A DNA stretch of 60,000 nt, from positions 31,493,427 through 31,553,426 of the forward strand of contig CM055094.1 of assembly GCA_029204225.1 (NCBI GenBank), written 5' to 3'. Within the stretch, counting starts at the first letter, position 1. Every line of letters starts with the position of its first letter. This document shows positions 34,741 through 48,900 of this stretch, in pieces. A program made the translations under genes and the position numbers. This DNA is from Diphasiastrum complanatum. Its lineage: Eukaryota > Streptophyta > Lycopodiopsida > Lycopodiales > Lycopodiaceae. The notes beneath the pieces were generated by a model. It did not search any database. It was not told where the DNA came from and worked only from the letters and a program-made list of their open reading frames with translations.

Positions 34741-37700
34741 TGCTTTTCAACTCCTTTGTAGATATCTATGTAAGCTCTTATAGCATCCCATCCCTGCATG
34801 AACAGAAAACGGCATCGTACTAGTTATTAACCCATATTCGGAGAGAGAAAACAAACTAAGCTGACAGGAAGGTTTGTAATCACCTACAAAACAACAGCAG
34901 GCCCCCAATTAATGCTTAGGCACCAGAGCCATAACTGAAAGATTCTCTACCTTATTAAGGTAGCTATAACTTCTACCTAAGAAATCAATGCCTCAACATC
35001 AGAGCCACAACTGGCAAGCTCTGGGCCTTATTAAGGTGCCTATAACTCCTACCTAAGAAATGAGTTTTGGAGTTGTGTCCAGTTCCTTGTGCTGCAATTT
35101 TGATAATAGAATAAAGATCATCTTGAAATTAATGCTATGCCATTGAATTATAATGCAGAAGCAACCTAGGTCGCAAACCACTTCCAGGGATAACTTCAGA
35201 GACAACTCCAAAATACAGACTTACCAAGCAATACAGACAAGAAAAAACAAAATAGCTCTTGCAATTTCTGAAAACCACTTAAACATCAAGTAGAATAAAA
35301 CTTGCACTCATAACCAGCAAGGAAACATCAAGAACAATTGCACTTAATAGACAGCATTATCATGTATGGAAAGAAGCTGTATACAAAACCTATCAACTGT
35401 TATAAACTTACAATCCTGTGCGTAAAGTCCCCAAAAGGTTCACCATTCCTTCGATTTGACTTCCAATAAAACAAGAGTGGTTCAAAAACCTTGTCCAATT
35501 CCTGCACCTTGACTCTCTCCATAAATACTTGGGCTAGCCTTGTCTGATTTGTTGATCCACCGAGCCAAATCTTATGAAAAAAGGTTACAAACATCACATA
35601 TTAACAAGCAGTGTAGAAAAGGGAAAGGCTGCAAATACCACATATAACAGTCAAGGATTAAAGTGCATCTAATTGAAGAGCAAATGGAATAGCTACCAGG
35701 CAACTCACAGAAGTAGGCGATGATATCATACAGAACAGACAAAACACCTACATATGGTCCTTATATATGACACAACCAATTTACACAATGAATGATATAG
35801 TAGGCAACAATCAAGATTAATAAGATCATAAATGAAAAACTGCATGACAAATTTCTTCTAACTCATAAAGGTTTCCTTGATTCTCTTTGACGAAGGACTG
35901 GGAAAGAGGAGGAAGGGCTAATCTAATGAGGTAAAAGACAATGCAAAAAACATGAACTTGCCAAGAGAATTCACTAGCCCAGACTTGTGGCGAAAACCAA
36001 AATTGGGGCTTTGCATTTCATCCTAGCAAATTTGTCTTTTGAGATGATGCATTCATTATGACCAATGGCATTGTTGCAAGCCAATTCGAATCGGCCGATT
36101 CGTCCCGATTCGAACCGGCTAGCTCGGTTCGACGGTTCAAACTGTTTGTTTTTGTTTTTTTTTTCGGGGGGCAAAAAGCGGTTCAAATGGGTTTCCGGTT
36201 CCACACGGTTCGATGCAACTATGACCAATGCTGTGATAACTTTTCGGCAGTTCTTGATATCTAAGTCCACCCCAAATAGTTATTTCCTGTTAACTCTTAA
36301 ATTGAAAAAGATCTAATCAAGGCATCATAGTTTCTATCCATGCATTTTACTGAAACCCCATTAAGTCAGCTTACCCAAATTATCCCTAAGACATAATGGA
36401 TAATAATGAGAACAATTTGTTAATAAGCAAAAAATTGAGTTGCTAGATCCTCCTGATAAGAAAAATGATCACTAATTGGAAACAAACAGAACTACCTGAT
36501 AACTGTTTGGCCCATCTCCAACTAGTCCAAGCTCTGCCATATATGGTCGTGCACATCCGTTTGGACAGCCAGTCATCCTTATCACTAAGGAGTCCGAATC
36601 TTTCAACCCCACCTATCCCAGAACCAGGTGCAAAGTTACATTCTTGCAAAGAACCTCAAATCAGACTTCCATGTCTAAATGAGTCAACCACAAAACAAAC
36701 AAGCATTACAAACTTCACCTATGACATCATTATGTGTGACTCGATAAACACTAAAAACGTTTGTAAACTGCAACCTTTAGACAAAAATCAACTTCAAGCC
36801 ATTTGGGATAACACGTCTACAGAATTACAAATGTGCATTTCCTTCGGTTTTTCTTGATCTAAACCACGTTCTTTCTTCTTGATGTCTCCATAATAGATTT
36901 CACATACTGACAAGCACTACCAACCTTCTCAAACAATGCACGAACACGTTTCAATATGTCAGGCATCCCTCGCTCAGCCTCTGCAATTGCAAGTGGACAT
37001 AGTGGTAATGCAGGACATGCCATGGCTGTCACAGATAATGGATCAAGACTTCGCACATTCTGTAACATGAGTAAATGCCGTCAATAGAAAATGAGATGCT
37101 AACAGAGTCTACAAAACGAAGATATTTGAGATTAGGCTGCAACACTAAGAAGAAGATCATGGAGATGCCAAATATAGCAGAAAAAAAAACAATTAGGAGA
37201 GTAGATGATGCATTACCACAAGTCCAACTTGAGCCAAAGCCTTGTTTATGCGTGCTTTCCATGTTTTCCGTACATCACAGAGAATGAGATTCTGGTTGGG
37301 GGTTATCCGAACACTCAAATTATACTTTTGAATAACTTCCCTCAGTACTTTCTTGACTTCACCTTTGATTCTTCCATTATCAATGCTAACACCAAGGAAC
37401 CATTTACCATCACCCTACAGTCAATTTTGGAATACAAGTGAGAAAAGTACACATACAGTTATTGGCAAGGAGTGGTTATTAAAAGATAAATACTGAATTT
37501 GCATATCGGGTGTTGATATGGTCAACAAAGGCCTTAAAATAATCTTCAAAATTCAAACTTTTAAGACTACAATGCCCTGTCAAAGGACTCTAACCTGTTG
37601 TCCCCAGCCAAGATAACTCTTGAATTCCCAGGGAGGTAACTCCATAAAATTTTCAAACTTCTTGCCATAATACTGTTCAACAACAGATTTGAACTTTTCA

Positions 37701-40700
37701 ATGCCCCATTCATGGACCAGGTATTTCATTCTAGAAAGTCGTCGATCATCCCGCCTGCCATAGTCACGTTGAGTAGCAACAATTGCCTTTACAGCATACA
37801 GTATATCATCTTTTGCCACATAACCCAAGGGTTCAGCCAACCTTGGAAACGTATGCTCCATTCTATGAGACCTCCCCATGCCACCTCCAACCTGAAACAA
37901 TTGATTTATTAGTGAATGCATGGCAAGACATAATCTTTGCTTATTAAGACCTGCCTATCAGTCACCTGAACAATCTCGAAATATACTTGACAAGCTCTAA
38001 ACAAGATTCTAGCAGCAGTAAACTGGAAGGCCAATATGCAACTAGATTAGTTCAATTGTTTGCTTAGAGTATCTGTACTTTGAAGCTTCAACGTGCAGAG
38101 GCCAGCCCACTAGCTTACGATCTGAAATTGGCCACAAACAGGATCAGATAGTTATCTAAAAGAATATGAAAGCCCCCAAAAGGTCCCTTGTGGACAACTA
38201 AACAGTAAGAAGGTCCCAAGGTGGAGAAAGCTACCTATCTATGGAGTGTAAACATGAGAAGGTCCCAACCTAAGACTATGATACATGGATCGGCAATTTT
38301 TCTACTGAGTTGTGTCCAGTAAATTTTATGGAATATGATATGGGACTAAACCCTGGAATGATAACAACTACCAACATGACAAGTTAACTCTTCAGTGCTT
38401 TTGCAAGGTTCAAGGAAAACCTTAAGTTCTTGAATTCTGGACCACAGAAAAAGTACAAATATCATGTCTTAAAGTTAAGGTTGGTCCTCGTTTTTTGGGT
38501 GCGTTGGTGAAGTCCTCCTTTCCTCTCCTTGAGGTCAGAGGTTCAACTACAATGGGCTACACAAAAAGAGTACATACAAGAAAAATTAAGGAAGATAACA
38601 CTATGCAACCCCTCAGGAAATTATAACAGTCATGCAAAAGAAAAGCAACCTAAAGGCATCACATGTACATGAAGTAAAAGCAAATCCTAACATCATGGAT
38701 GCGCAAGAATAAAACTGAAGCAAAAGCAAAAAGCAATTGAGCTCTAAAATTGGGAAAAAAGGAACTCTACGGCACATGCCTAATAAGGACAAGGATGCAT
38801 TAGCTTGAAACTCAATTCAATACCCAAAAGAGGAAGACATGGAAATATCAAATCTTTTTAGAGGACATGGAACAAAATGCAAAGCTTGCACTTCATTTTT
38901 AGGATTATTTTACACTCCCATTGTTTCAAATCACACTTTCTGCCTTTGCTGCGATGGTGCACCCTCCTGAGACACTTTTATAGTCGTCCTTGAGTGATGC
39001 CCAACTTGCATCGCTGTAGGACTGCAATTGGAATCCGGCATCACGGGAGTAACACAGCCTTCGTTTTCTGAACTTCGCAATCTTCCAGTGTATAGGACTT
39101 GGGTTCACGCTGAATTGGCTCATCCTAAACACGACATAAGCAATGTCAGGGCGTGTGTTATCTGCTAAATACATCAACGATCCAATTAGCCTCTTGTAAG
39201 GCGTGTGTCGCATGGCTTCCTTCTCTTCGTTGGTTTTTGAACCATCTTCGTTTGAAATGTGCCTTTCATAATCTTATGTACTCTCTCTCTTCTTCCTCCC
39301 CAAGTCATATTCATTAGGCTTGTTTGAAATTAAATGCCATTCATATGTATTTTTAGGCCAAACGTATGCTTTGCAACATACAGCTACAAAAAAATTTCAT
39401 ATTTCAAATAGTCATATAGCAGTACAGCCATGCACATGTACAATAGCAATAGTTTTAGGCTCTAAGTATTATTGGGAAAACTTTCTCAAAACTCTGAAGT
39501 ATGTTGATGCATTTGCACATTGTCAAGCAACATAATTGAGTTTCACAATTCCTATTCAAGGTTGGAGTCTCATACTCACCATTCCAAACTTGTACCATAA
39601 CTATTAATTCTCATCCATTCTAAAACCATAAAAGCTTCTATTTTACTCCTAAAATGTTCTTTGTCAAATAAATAATAGTACACACCCCAACAGATGAGGA
39701 AGAAACTGCAACGGGCTTATTTAAACTATAACAAAAGTTGAGTTAGTGAACTGGACGCTAAGTAACTATGTTGAAGTGCACATATAACAAAAAATTCTAA
39801 AAGTTTTCAAAGCTGCCTTAGTGATCTGGAGACTGGATCCTAAGCAACTATGTTAAAGTACACATATAACAAGAAATCCTAGAAGTTTCCACGTATTTTT
39901 CTTTATTGCACACACTAGAACAATACTGAACTCAAAATCTGATCAGAAGCTCAGATCACCTATGATTGTGTAATTTGCTAGTGACGATGCATCCAAATTG
40001 TGTGAACTTTTTTCTTTTTCCCTTAAAATTAAAGCAGTGAAGTTGGTAAGCTGATTTCAAGACAAACAGCCTAAAATCACCTGAGGACAATTCAGCTAAT
40101 TTGTGCAACACCCAAAACACAAAAAAAAATGGAATTCCAGCTAGGAAGCTCAATACTTACATAGATGTTAAAGCCCTTTACATCGCCAAGATCATCAGTG
40201 ATTGTGACAAGACCCACATCATTCGTTAAGATGTCAACTGAATTATCTGTGGGAACAGTCACGGCAACTTTAAACTTACGTGGAAGAAACTGAGTGCCAT
40301 AGATTGGCTCTGGAGAGCCTTCAAAATTGGTGCCATGTGAATTATCATTCCTTGCCTCAACCACATCTGGAGGATCTGCTGACATTATCTTTTCACCATC
40401 AACCCACAAATCATAATAGGATCCAGCTTGAGGAGCAAGCAGAGCTGCAATTTTATCAGCAGTCTCTTGAGCATAGAGGTACTCTTTGTTGGTGTTGTAG
40501 GGCACTGCTGGAGCCAAAACATTTCGATTCAAATCCCCACAGGCACCAAGAGTTGAACCCATGTTCCTGATGATGGTACTCATGACAGTCTTCAAATTAT
40601 TCTTAAGGACCCCATGTAACTGAAAGGTCTGACGAGTGGTAAGTCGCAAAGTTCCAATTCCAAACTGGTCAGCAAGGTCATCCATTACTAAGTAAAGTTT

Positions 40701-42652
40701 GTTAGACACCTTTCCTGCAGGTTGCTTAGTTCTAAGCATAAATTGATAAGATTTGCCACCAGGCCCACGCACTTCACGATCATCTTGCTGGTAACTGCCA
40801 TGGAACTTGATAAGCTGTGTAGCAGCCTCATTTATATTAGGAGCCTCAGTTTCAAGTTCCTCTTTCAAAGGGTACCGCAAATAATTACTGTTCTCCTTAA
40901 TGATCTCCACTTTGCTGCGCTTTGCTGGAAGTGTTGATGGTGGCCTGACAGGCTAGGTAGTTGAAAAGAAAGCATAAAAACAGATATTAACAATAACACA
41001 ACTCATCCACTTAGAGATTGAACATAAGGCATCCAATTAAAAACAGAACTTCCACAGCCCTGTATATACGTAAGAAAACCCTCTCAAAGAATTTCACAGG
41101 ACAAACATCTGATGGTTTTCCGCAGACTCCAAATGGGATAACTAATTATTTCACTCGAGCATTAAGCAATAAAAACATTTCAACGGAGCAAATCGAAGTG
41201 CTGAAAGACATTACAATGTGAATGAAATGCAGCAAATGCTAAAATTAAACCAATAAGGCTCTTCTTGCACCAAGCACACAGCATCAGCTTTCAAAATTCC
41301 CACCCTACTTCAGTGTAGATACTACACTCATAGCTTCTAGACAATCTTTGCCCAATGAAGCAATCATTATACAGATAAAGACTTCACAAAACTTGGTAGT
41401 ATACTGTATGTACTATGAGCCAAAGCAGTGCAATCTTTTAATTGTCCATGTGACATGTCCAATCCGAAAACTTTGCAAGTTATAGGACAGTGACCAGAAA
41501 ACCCCTGCATGTCTCTTTATTGTGCTTCTAGAATCCATTTGCATAATTGGTCCAAAAAGGGTAGCTGATTCAAGGTGGGGTTTTTCTGCAGATGTCTCAC
41601 ATCCAAATCTAATATAGAATTGACCATTTACAATATATGATGAAAAATAAGAGGTGATGTAAATTAAGTAAACATGCTACGAACTATGGGTAACATAGCA
41701 TCCTTTTAGATGTCCTTGTCCAATGAAGAAATCTGTAGAAGGAAAAAGACTTCACAAAGCTTGGCTGTCTACACCATAGTAATTCTTCTCATTGGATAGG
41801 AATAAAATCAACTAACTCCATTTTATTTGCAAAGTTTTTCAGAAAAGGATTGCTAATTCCGAATTTGAGGTTTTTCTGCAAATGTTTCATCATGCAATTC
41901 TAAAGTAGAAATGACCAGACATAGTATATCACGAATAAGGGAGCCAGATATGATAATCAAGCAAACATGCTGCCAACTACGGTTATTATGATCTCTTTTT
42001 TGAGTTCTAAATGATAACACTATTAGTTGTGCTTGTGTGAACAGAACAGATTCTACAATTTCAAGAGGCCTATTGTCATGCTGCCCTCTATTAACTTTCA
42101 GTCATAAGTCATACCAACAATTTCCTTTCATAGAGAATAAAGAACTATCGGCCTGCATGGACTATGTCCTATACACATTTCCTTTAGATTCTGCAACAAA
42201 ATTTCAATGGCGAGGCAATCCATGAGGAATTTCAACCTCAAAGACAGAGCAACAAAGCTTCTGCCACATTTGACATCACTCATGCAGGAAGGTTAAAGAT
42301 AGGCACTGATCCTACTACGAATAATGCAGCAAGTATTGTGATGATACAAGTCAATTAACTATATACCAGAATTGTGATGTGATGCATAGATCTTACTCAC
42401 CGCTTGTACGGCTTGGATCGTCAAGCTGCAACGAGAGGCTAACCCTAGCTGCTGCGCATTCTGACCTCCAATTTCTGTTTCGGTCCCAATCCTCCTGAGG
42501 CCCTTGTACAGAGCAAACTCAGAACCACCGCCAACGAGTTTGCTAGGCGGCTCGGCTGAAGTCGCAACCGCAACAGCAGCAGCAGCAGAAGCAGCAGCGT
42601 TTGAAATATAGTAAGATGAGGAAGCATACGGGGCAACGACAACTGACCTCAT
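34593..42652 (-). CDS. SIR: Ferredoxin-sulfite reductase, chloroplastic (8 coding exons)
   Basis: Reduces sulfite to sulfide with six electrons from ferredoxin in plastid assimilatory sulfur metabolism. Coding exons (minus): 42652-42401, 40952-40161, 37891-37595, 37414-37217, 37059-36925, 36612-36496, 35570-35412, 34793-34593. All introns are GT-AG and phase 0; predicted 716 residues. Residues 1 to about 70 are an Ala/Ser-rich plastid transit peptide. The body has the conserved [21 protein letters not shown] and SVRITPNQN segments. The 4Fe-4S/siroheme cysteines are present as C-x5-C (about 528, 534) and C-x3-C (about 574, 578; [16 protein letters not shown]). Longer than many plant homologues (about 640) because of the leader and a C-terminal extension of about 45 residues. 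No internal stop. Exon limits may be off by one base. Confidence 0.93.
36069..36223. mobile_element. 155-bp hAT-like MITE in intron 6 of the sulfite reductase gene
   Basis: Ends CATTGTTGCA and TGCAACTATG are inverted repeats matching at 9 of 10 bases. The flanks ACCAATGG (36061-36068) and ACCAATGC (36224-36231) fit an 8-bp target duplication with one mismatch. The interior is filled with short palindromes around CGATTCGAATCGG, GGTTCGACGGTTC and a T tract. Too short to encode a transposase. It sits between exons 6 and 7 and leaves the splice sites intact. Confidence 0.8.
38926..39285 (-). pseudogene. Copia RNase H fragment in intron 2 of the sulfite reductase gene
   Basis: The minus strand encodes [32 protein letters not shown] and [20 protein letters not shown] with KSVSGG, the RNase H region of a Ty1/copia polyprotein. 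A stretch near 39030-39060 is shortened. Same orientation as the host gene and without LTRs; ends as an isolated scrap. Confidence 0.8.
41336..41990 (-). repeat. Diverged tandem duplication in intron 1 of the sulfite reductase gene
   Basis: About 41336-41700 and 41710-41990 share in order: CCAATGAAG-AATC, AAAGACTTCACAAA-CTTGG, GGTTTTTCTGCA-ATGT, AGAA-TGACCA and AACATGCT-C-AACTA. Old internal duplication; no coding content. Confidence 0.6.
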
Positions 42653-42783
42653 CGCCAGCGCTTAACCTCTATCTCTCCCTCTCTTTGTTCCGATCACCTC
42701 TTTCCTGAAACTTACCTCCGCATTATTTATCCTTCGATCGAAACACAAAACAAGCTCTCCCTCGCTCGCTCGCTCGCTCGCTC

Positions 42784-42792
42784 TATATATAT
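42784..42792 (-). promoter_or_regulatory. TATA-box candidate for the sulfite reductase gene
   Basis: The minus strand reads GATATATATAGAG about 135 bp upstream of the start codon, followed downstream by a GAGCGAGC repeat likely in the 5' UTR. Spacing would place transcription start near 42755. Confidence 0.5.
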
Positions 42793-43019
42793 CTCTGTTT
42801 TTGTTTCTGTTTTCTCTTCTGGATCTATCTCGACTCCCTTACTCTCATCCGCAAGAAGAAAGGCGTGTGTGTGTGTTATGTCTACATGCATCCCCCATTT
42901 CGCCGCCTATGCCGATCATGAGCCTTGTTGTTGGTGGCCACTTCTTATTTTTTCTAATGCCAATGGGGGGCCATGTATCACAACACTTTTTTGCCATTTC
43001 ACTTTGTTAATTTGGCCCC

Positions 43020-43230
43020 ATGTTATGTTGCTTGCATCCACCGCTAGGCTTTTTGAGTAGCTACTTTGTTGAGTTTGTGTTGCTCTCTGTATTTGCATTA
43101 CACCATCTTAATTCGCATCATGGCATTTATTATTTATATGCACACTTTTCTATTTTGTTGGGTTTCTATTTTGATGTAGTCGCATTACAGGCATTACATA
43201 ATCTCAATTCGCCTCATAGCCTTTAATTCT
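43020..43230. repeat. Short diverged direct duplication upstream of the sulfite reductase promoter
   Basis: GCATTACA-CATC-TAATTCGCATCATGGC and GCATTACAT-AATCTCAATTCGCCTCATAGC are followed in both copies by CACACTTTT-T. Two copies of about 100 bp. Confidence 0.45.
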
Positions 43231-43254
43231 ACATCCACACTTTTGTACTCCAGT

Positions 43255-43620
43255 GGTTCTCCCATCTCTTATTAGCTTTGCCACAATAGCGGTAAGCTAT
43301 TGTGATGATCTCCTAAAAGCCAAGGGTGTCATTTTTAGGTGAGTTTGAGTATAAAAATAAGCTTTTTTTAACCTTTAATTATTCTAAAATCCAATCTCTT
43401 TTCTTTTAGATTTTCAGCAGCATAAATGTTGTGCATAACGCCAGTAATCTTATATTAGCTTTGTCACGATAGCAATACGCTGTGGTGATGATGTGCTAAA
43501 AGCTGAGGTGTCACTTTTAGGTGAGTTTGAACATTTAAATGAGTTTTTTAAATTCTTTAATTCTTCTAAAATGTATTCTTTTTTTTTCAACGATTTAAAT
43601 GTTGTGCATAATGCAAAGCA
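43255..43620. repeat. Tandem pair of ~180-bp units with a hairpin
   Basis: Each unit starts near CTTATATTAGCTTTG, includes GTGATGAT-T-CTAAAAGC, GTGTCA-TTTTAGGTGAGTTTGA, and ends near TAAATGTTGTGCATAA. In the left unit CACAATAGC and GCTATTGTG form a perfect 9-bp stem with a 5-base loop; in the right one the stem has decayed. Confidence 0.7.
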
Positions 43621-44320
43621 TCTCGTGAAGTATCCATTACCCTATTAATGAAACAAAAAGTTTCTTCTCATCCTAAGGTATTGACAATCCTACTTGGTGT
43701 TGTGTCACTTTTTGTAATATTACAATTTATTAAAATGGTGATGTGTCATTTTTTGAGTTAAAAATTTTACTTAATCAGTTTTTTTAAAATCTCAAAAACA
43801 TGAATTTACTTTATGAAATGAATGTTAAAGTTTTAGTTGTTTTCATATTGACTTTGCAATTTTTTAATGCTCAATAAGTGTTCGTCACAACTGGGTGAGC
43901 TGGTTAGAGTTATTCATTGTGGCTAGGAAGGCACAACTTTAAGTCTCAATGTTGCAAGGTGATGTCTAAGAAGCTTGCTTCAAAACCTAGGGAACTAGCT
44001 TGGCCATAATGTAAAAGTTGTATAAATAGTTGATAGTCACCTATCTAATACTCAAAAAAATTGATGACGCAAGTTTCGGCAGCCTGCTCCGCCAGTTCAG
44101 CAAGCCTGATCTCAATATATTTTTTATTTTATTTGTTTTTTATTTTTTGTTTTCAGTAATTAATTTGCTGACTTTTTTTGGAAAAAGAGAGTTAAAAAAA
44201 AATAAGGAAAGACCGATGAGCAAAAGTCAGGAAGTCATCAGCATAAGAAAAATGAAGCATAGTATTTTTATGGAAAATGACGTAGAAAACCTCTATTTTG
44301 GGCAGATTTGGCCAATACAG
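43621..44320. other. No recognised gene
   Basis: A/T-rich intergenic sequence. The 116-codon frame at 44030-44380 is low-complexity and not convincing. Confidence 0.4.
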
Positions 44321-44324
44321 TATC

Positions 44325-44675
44325 ATAAACCTTCGCTGAGCTCTCAGACTGTACATCCACCCTTGCTTTATCTAAATTGAGCTGGGCGAAGGTTTCTGAC
44401 AAGAGAAAATTTAATTTTTGAGTCAGGCGAATGTTCAGTGATATGCCATTTTGGGAACCTTCGTCGAGCATCATAATGTCATTATGAACCTTCGCCGACC
44501 TGCTAGATGATCTTAAAATGTCAAAATTAGATTGTCCATAGGTTCAGATTGTAAAAAAAAACATTTATGACAGTACCTGGGCGAAGGACCCTCCTAAGCG
44601 AAGGTTCATCCTTCGCCAGCCCTGGAAAACGTTCGCCTGATAGGTTCAGATCCCTAGAAACCTTCGCCGAGATTT
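44325..44675. repeat. Cluster of AACCTTCGCC / GGCGAAGGTT motifs
   Basis: About nine copies of AACCTTCG[CT]C or its complement within 350 bp, near 44329, 44383, 44458, 44487, 44581, 44598, 44610 and 44660, in both orientations. Located just upstream of the decayed ORF at 44837, so possibly LTR or leader sequence of that element. Confidence 0.6.
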
Positions 44676-44836
44676 TTATAGCCTATTTTTACAGTACTGT
44701 ACATGTCTGCAAATTTTTGTTCATAACTGCTCAGCCCAACTACTATTCAGTGTAATGGACCCACCAAATTCACCAATAAGTTGGCTGAATTCGATTCATT
44801 CCTCACTTGTGCTAGCGAAGCTCTTGCAAATTTTTC

Positions 44837-47010
44837 TTGCGACCAAAGCCTTCCAAATTTTCTGCATTGCCTTCTGATACACTCTCACGCAGTTATAATT
44901 CCTTTCTGATCATCATGTCTTCTACCGATACTTCCCAGTCTCTACGCTATACTATCCATCGTGATGTCCCGTCTGCAACGGACATCATGATTCTTCCTAG
45001 CACAAGCATGGTCACTCAGTGGGTGACCCTTGCGGAGCCTCTACTTACTGCAATGGGTATTCATGAGAGAGCCTTTTCGGGACGCATCAATATGGATTTC
45101 ATCACTCTTGCCTTCAGTACGTGGAAGGCAGAGAAATCCAAGTTTTACATCACCTTCCGAGGAGCCACACACAAGGTGCGCGTCATTGAGGCCGCACTTG
45201 CAGGTATAGGAATCTCATCCGGCACGCAAGCCTCACCCAATCACAAGCTCGCCAAATAGGCCATCAAGCCATACATTGATCTCACCAACCATCTGCATTA
45301 GACTAATGATGGCTACCTTCTGGAAGCCATCACTGAGCCTTCCATCCACATCATTGCCTAGTTGTTGAATCATTTCCTGATGGTTGGCAACCTCAGGAAA
45401 GACCGCATCACATCTCAAATCCTTCACAGGATAGTGGAGTCCCACATAAAGTTGGCCAAAGCCCCTCTTGAACCATATAACTGGTTCAAGACTGTTTCTG
45501 GTGAGCTCAAGAGAGCTATTAAGGCCAATACAAAGTAGCAGTTCGTCGTTGGCTCTCTATTGTCCCTCTTAGCCGCTTCTCACTTAGAAAACAGAATCCA
45601 TGGCTTCCACCTGGATTCTGTGCTTTCGGTTTACGAAGAAGCATCGGCCGAGTCATCTCACCATGCCTCAAGCTCTCATAGTCGTCGTCGTCCACGCAGC
45701 GAGATCGTAATTCCTGACTCGCCTTCCGTGTCACGACGACGTACTAGGCATACCTCGTCAGCTGCGCTTCCACCCCCTGCTGCTATTCGCACTGAACTTC
45801 CCATTCCCCTCGCCTCTGATGCTTCCCTCGCCTCTGCTTTCATACAAGGACAGTCTGTGACCATTGGGCCTACCATTCTCATCACAGCTGCCCAGGCCGC
45901 CTCACCCCCGCACACCGAAGCAACCTCACCTAACACACAGTTCTTCATGGATATGTTTGATGATTCCGACCCCCTTGGAGCCACCAAAATCTTTGAAATG
46001 CCCCAGAGCCTAGCATCCTTTGAACCCCAATCCCCTGGAAGAGGATTCAGGCATATCCATGAAGCTACTGTTGGTGTCGAAGAGGCCAGTCAGCAACCAC
46101 CCACACAGGGTAGCCTAGCCATGCTTCGGGTCGACACAGCTGTAAAGTCACCAAAGCAGTTCGACGCCACGATGCGTGAAGGGTTTGAAGACGAGGATAT
46201 TTTTGAAGAAGAAGAGACCTTGGCACTATTCCACGCCTACCAAAGACAGTACCATCAGGGTCTCCTGCTGCTACCACCTCCACGACTATCGATTCTGGTG
46301 ATGCTCTCGAGTTAGTTTCAACCCTTGGGCAAGTGATCCAGTCTATGTTGGATAAGAAGAAGGAAATGGAACAGAGGATCTCTGATTTAGGATCCGAAAA
46401 CACTCTGATCAGCCAGAAAATTGTCCAACTAGATCGAGAGGTGAAGATAGCCAAGCAACATGAAGAAAAGGCTGAAAGCAAAAAGTTATTGGCCCAGCAA
46501 CAAGCTGATCGCTTGGAAACCTACATCAGCTCCCTGCAAAATGCCTTGACAACCGCACAGGATCAAGTAGATAAGACAGTGCAAGATGCCAAGCAACAGG
46601 TGCAGCTACTGAAGGGGCAATTACAAATGGCCGAACAAGATCGCACACGGCTTCAAGGTGAATTGGATGCGACCACCCTTGATCATGATGCATATCTGCA
46701 AACACAAATACCCGATCATCCGGTCACACTGACGGAGATTGCATATTTGTTCAAGAAAGTGGAAACATACAAAGTGGCCCTTCAGGCATTCCAAGGCTGC
46801 TTTGATAGGTTCAAAGGAGCAGCTTCTACCGAGTTGAAAAGGGCAAAAGAGACCATCAACACCCATGAAAAAGCCGTCACTCAAGTGTTGGAAGCCGAAC
46901 CACAAATCCTCGTCCCAGTCATGCCGCAATTCTCCCCTTCACACCAAGAAGCTGTACAGATGGATACAGGGGTTGATTTGAGCATGGACCAGGGGGAGCT
47001 CCAGATCTAG
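44837..47010 (+). pseudogene. Decayed element-like ORF with C-terminal coiled coil, unrecognised family
   Basis: One frame runs from 44837 to about 46250 with four in-frame TAG codons (45257, 45299, 45359, 45536) and no other stop type. A frameshift near 46250 passes it to 46333-47010. ATG near 44915 is an alternative start. The N-terminal 230 codons look globular. Then come a Ser/Arg-rich stretch (near 45650-45760) and acidic segments (FEDEDIFEEEETL). The last 225 codons include a strong coiled coil: KKKEMEQRISDLGSEN through about 46680, rich in Q/E/K/A. It may be a retroelement additional ORF or gag-like protein; I do not recognise the family. Confidence 0.5.
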
Positions 47011-47119
47011 CAGATCAACCGCCAACTATACCGGCAGTACAAGTGGGTCCATCTTCATCAAGGACAAGCCATTTATTCAGAAGGCCCATCAGTGTCAAGG
47101 ACCAACAGATTGGTTCTCT

Positions 47120-48900
<1,781 letters not shown>

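Noticed and set aside
36465-36857. Plus-strand 130-codon ORF
   Set aside because: Antisense to exon 6 and intron 5 of the sulfite reductase gene.
40280-40570. Plus-strand 96-codon ORF
   Set aside because: Antisense to exon 2 of the sulfite reductase gene.
45676-45987. Minus-strand 103-codon ORF
   Set aside because: Shadow of the plus-strand decayed ORF with low-complexity composition.
44837-46315. Alternative genetic code with TAG as sense
   Set aside because: The intact sulfite reductase gene shows no TAG inside its reading frame, and surrounding elements are decayed, so mutation is the simpler reading.
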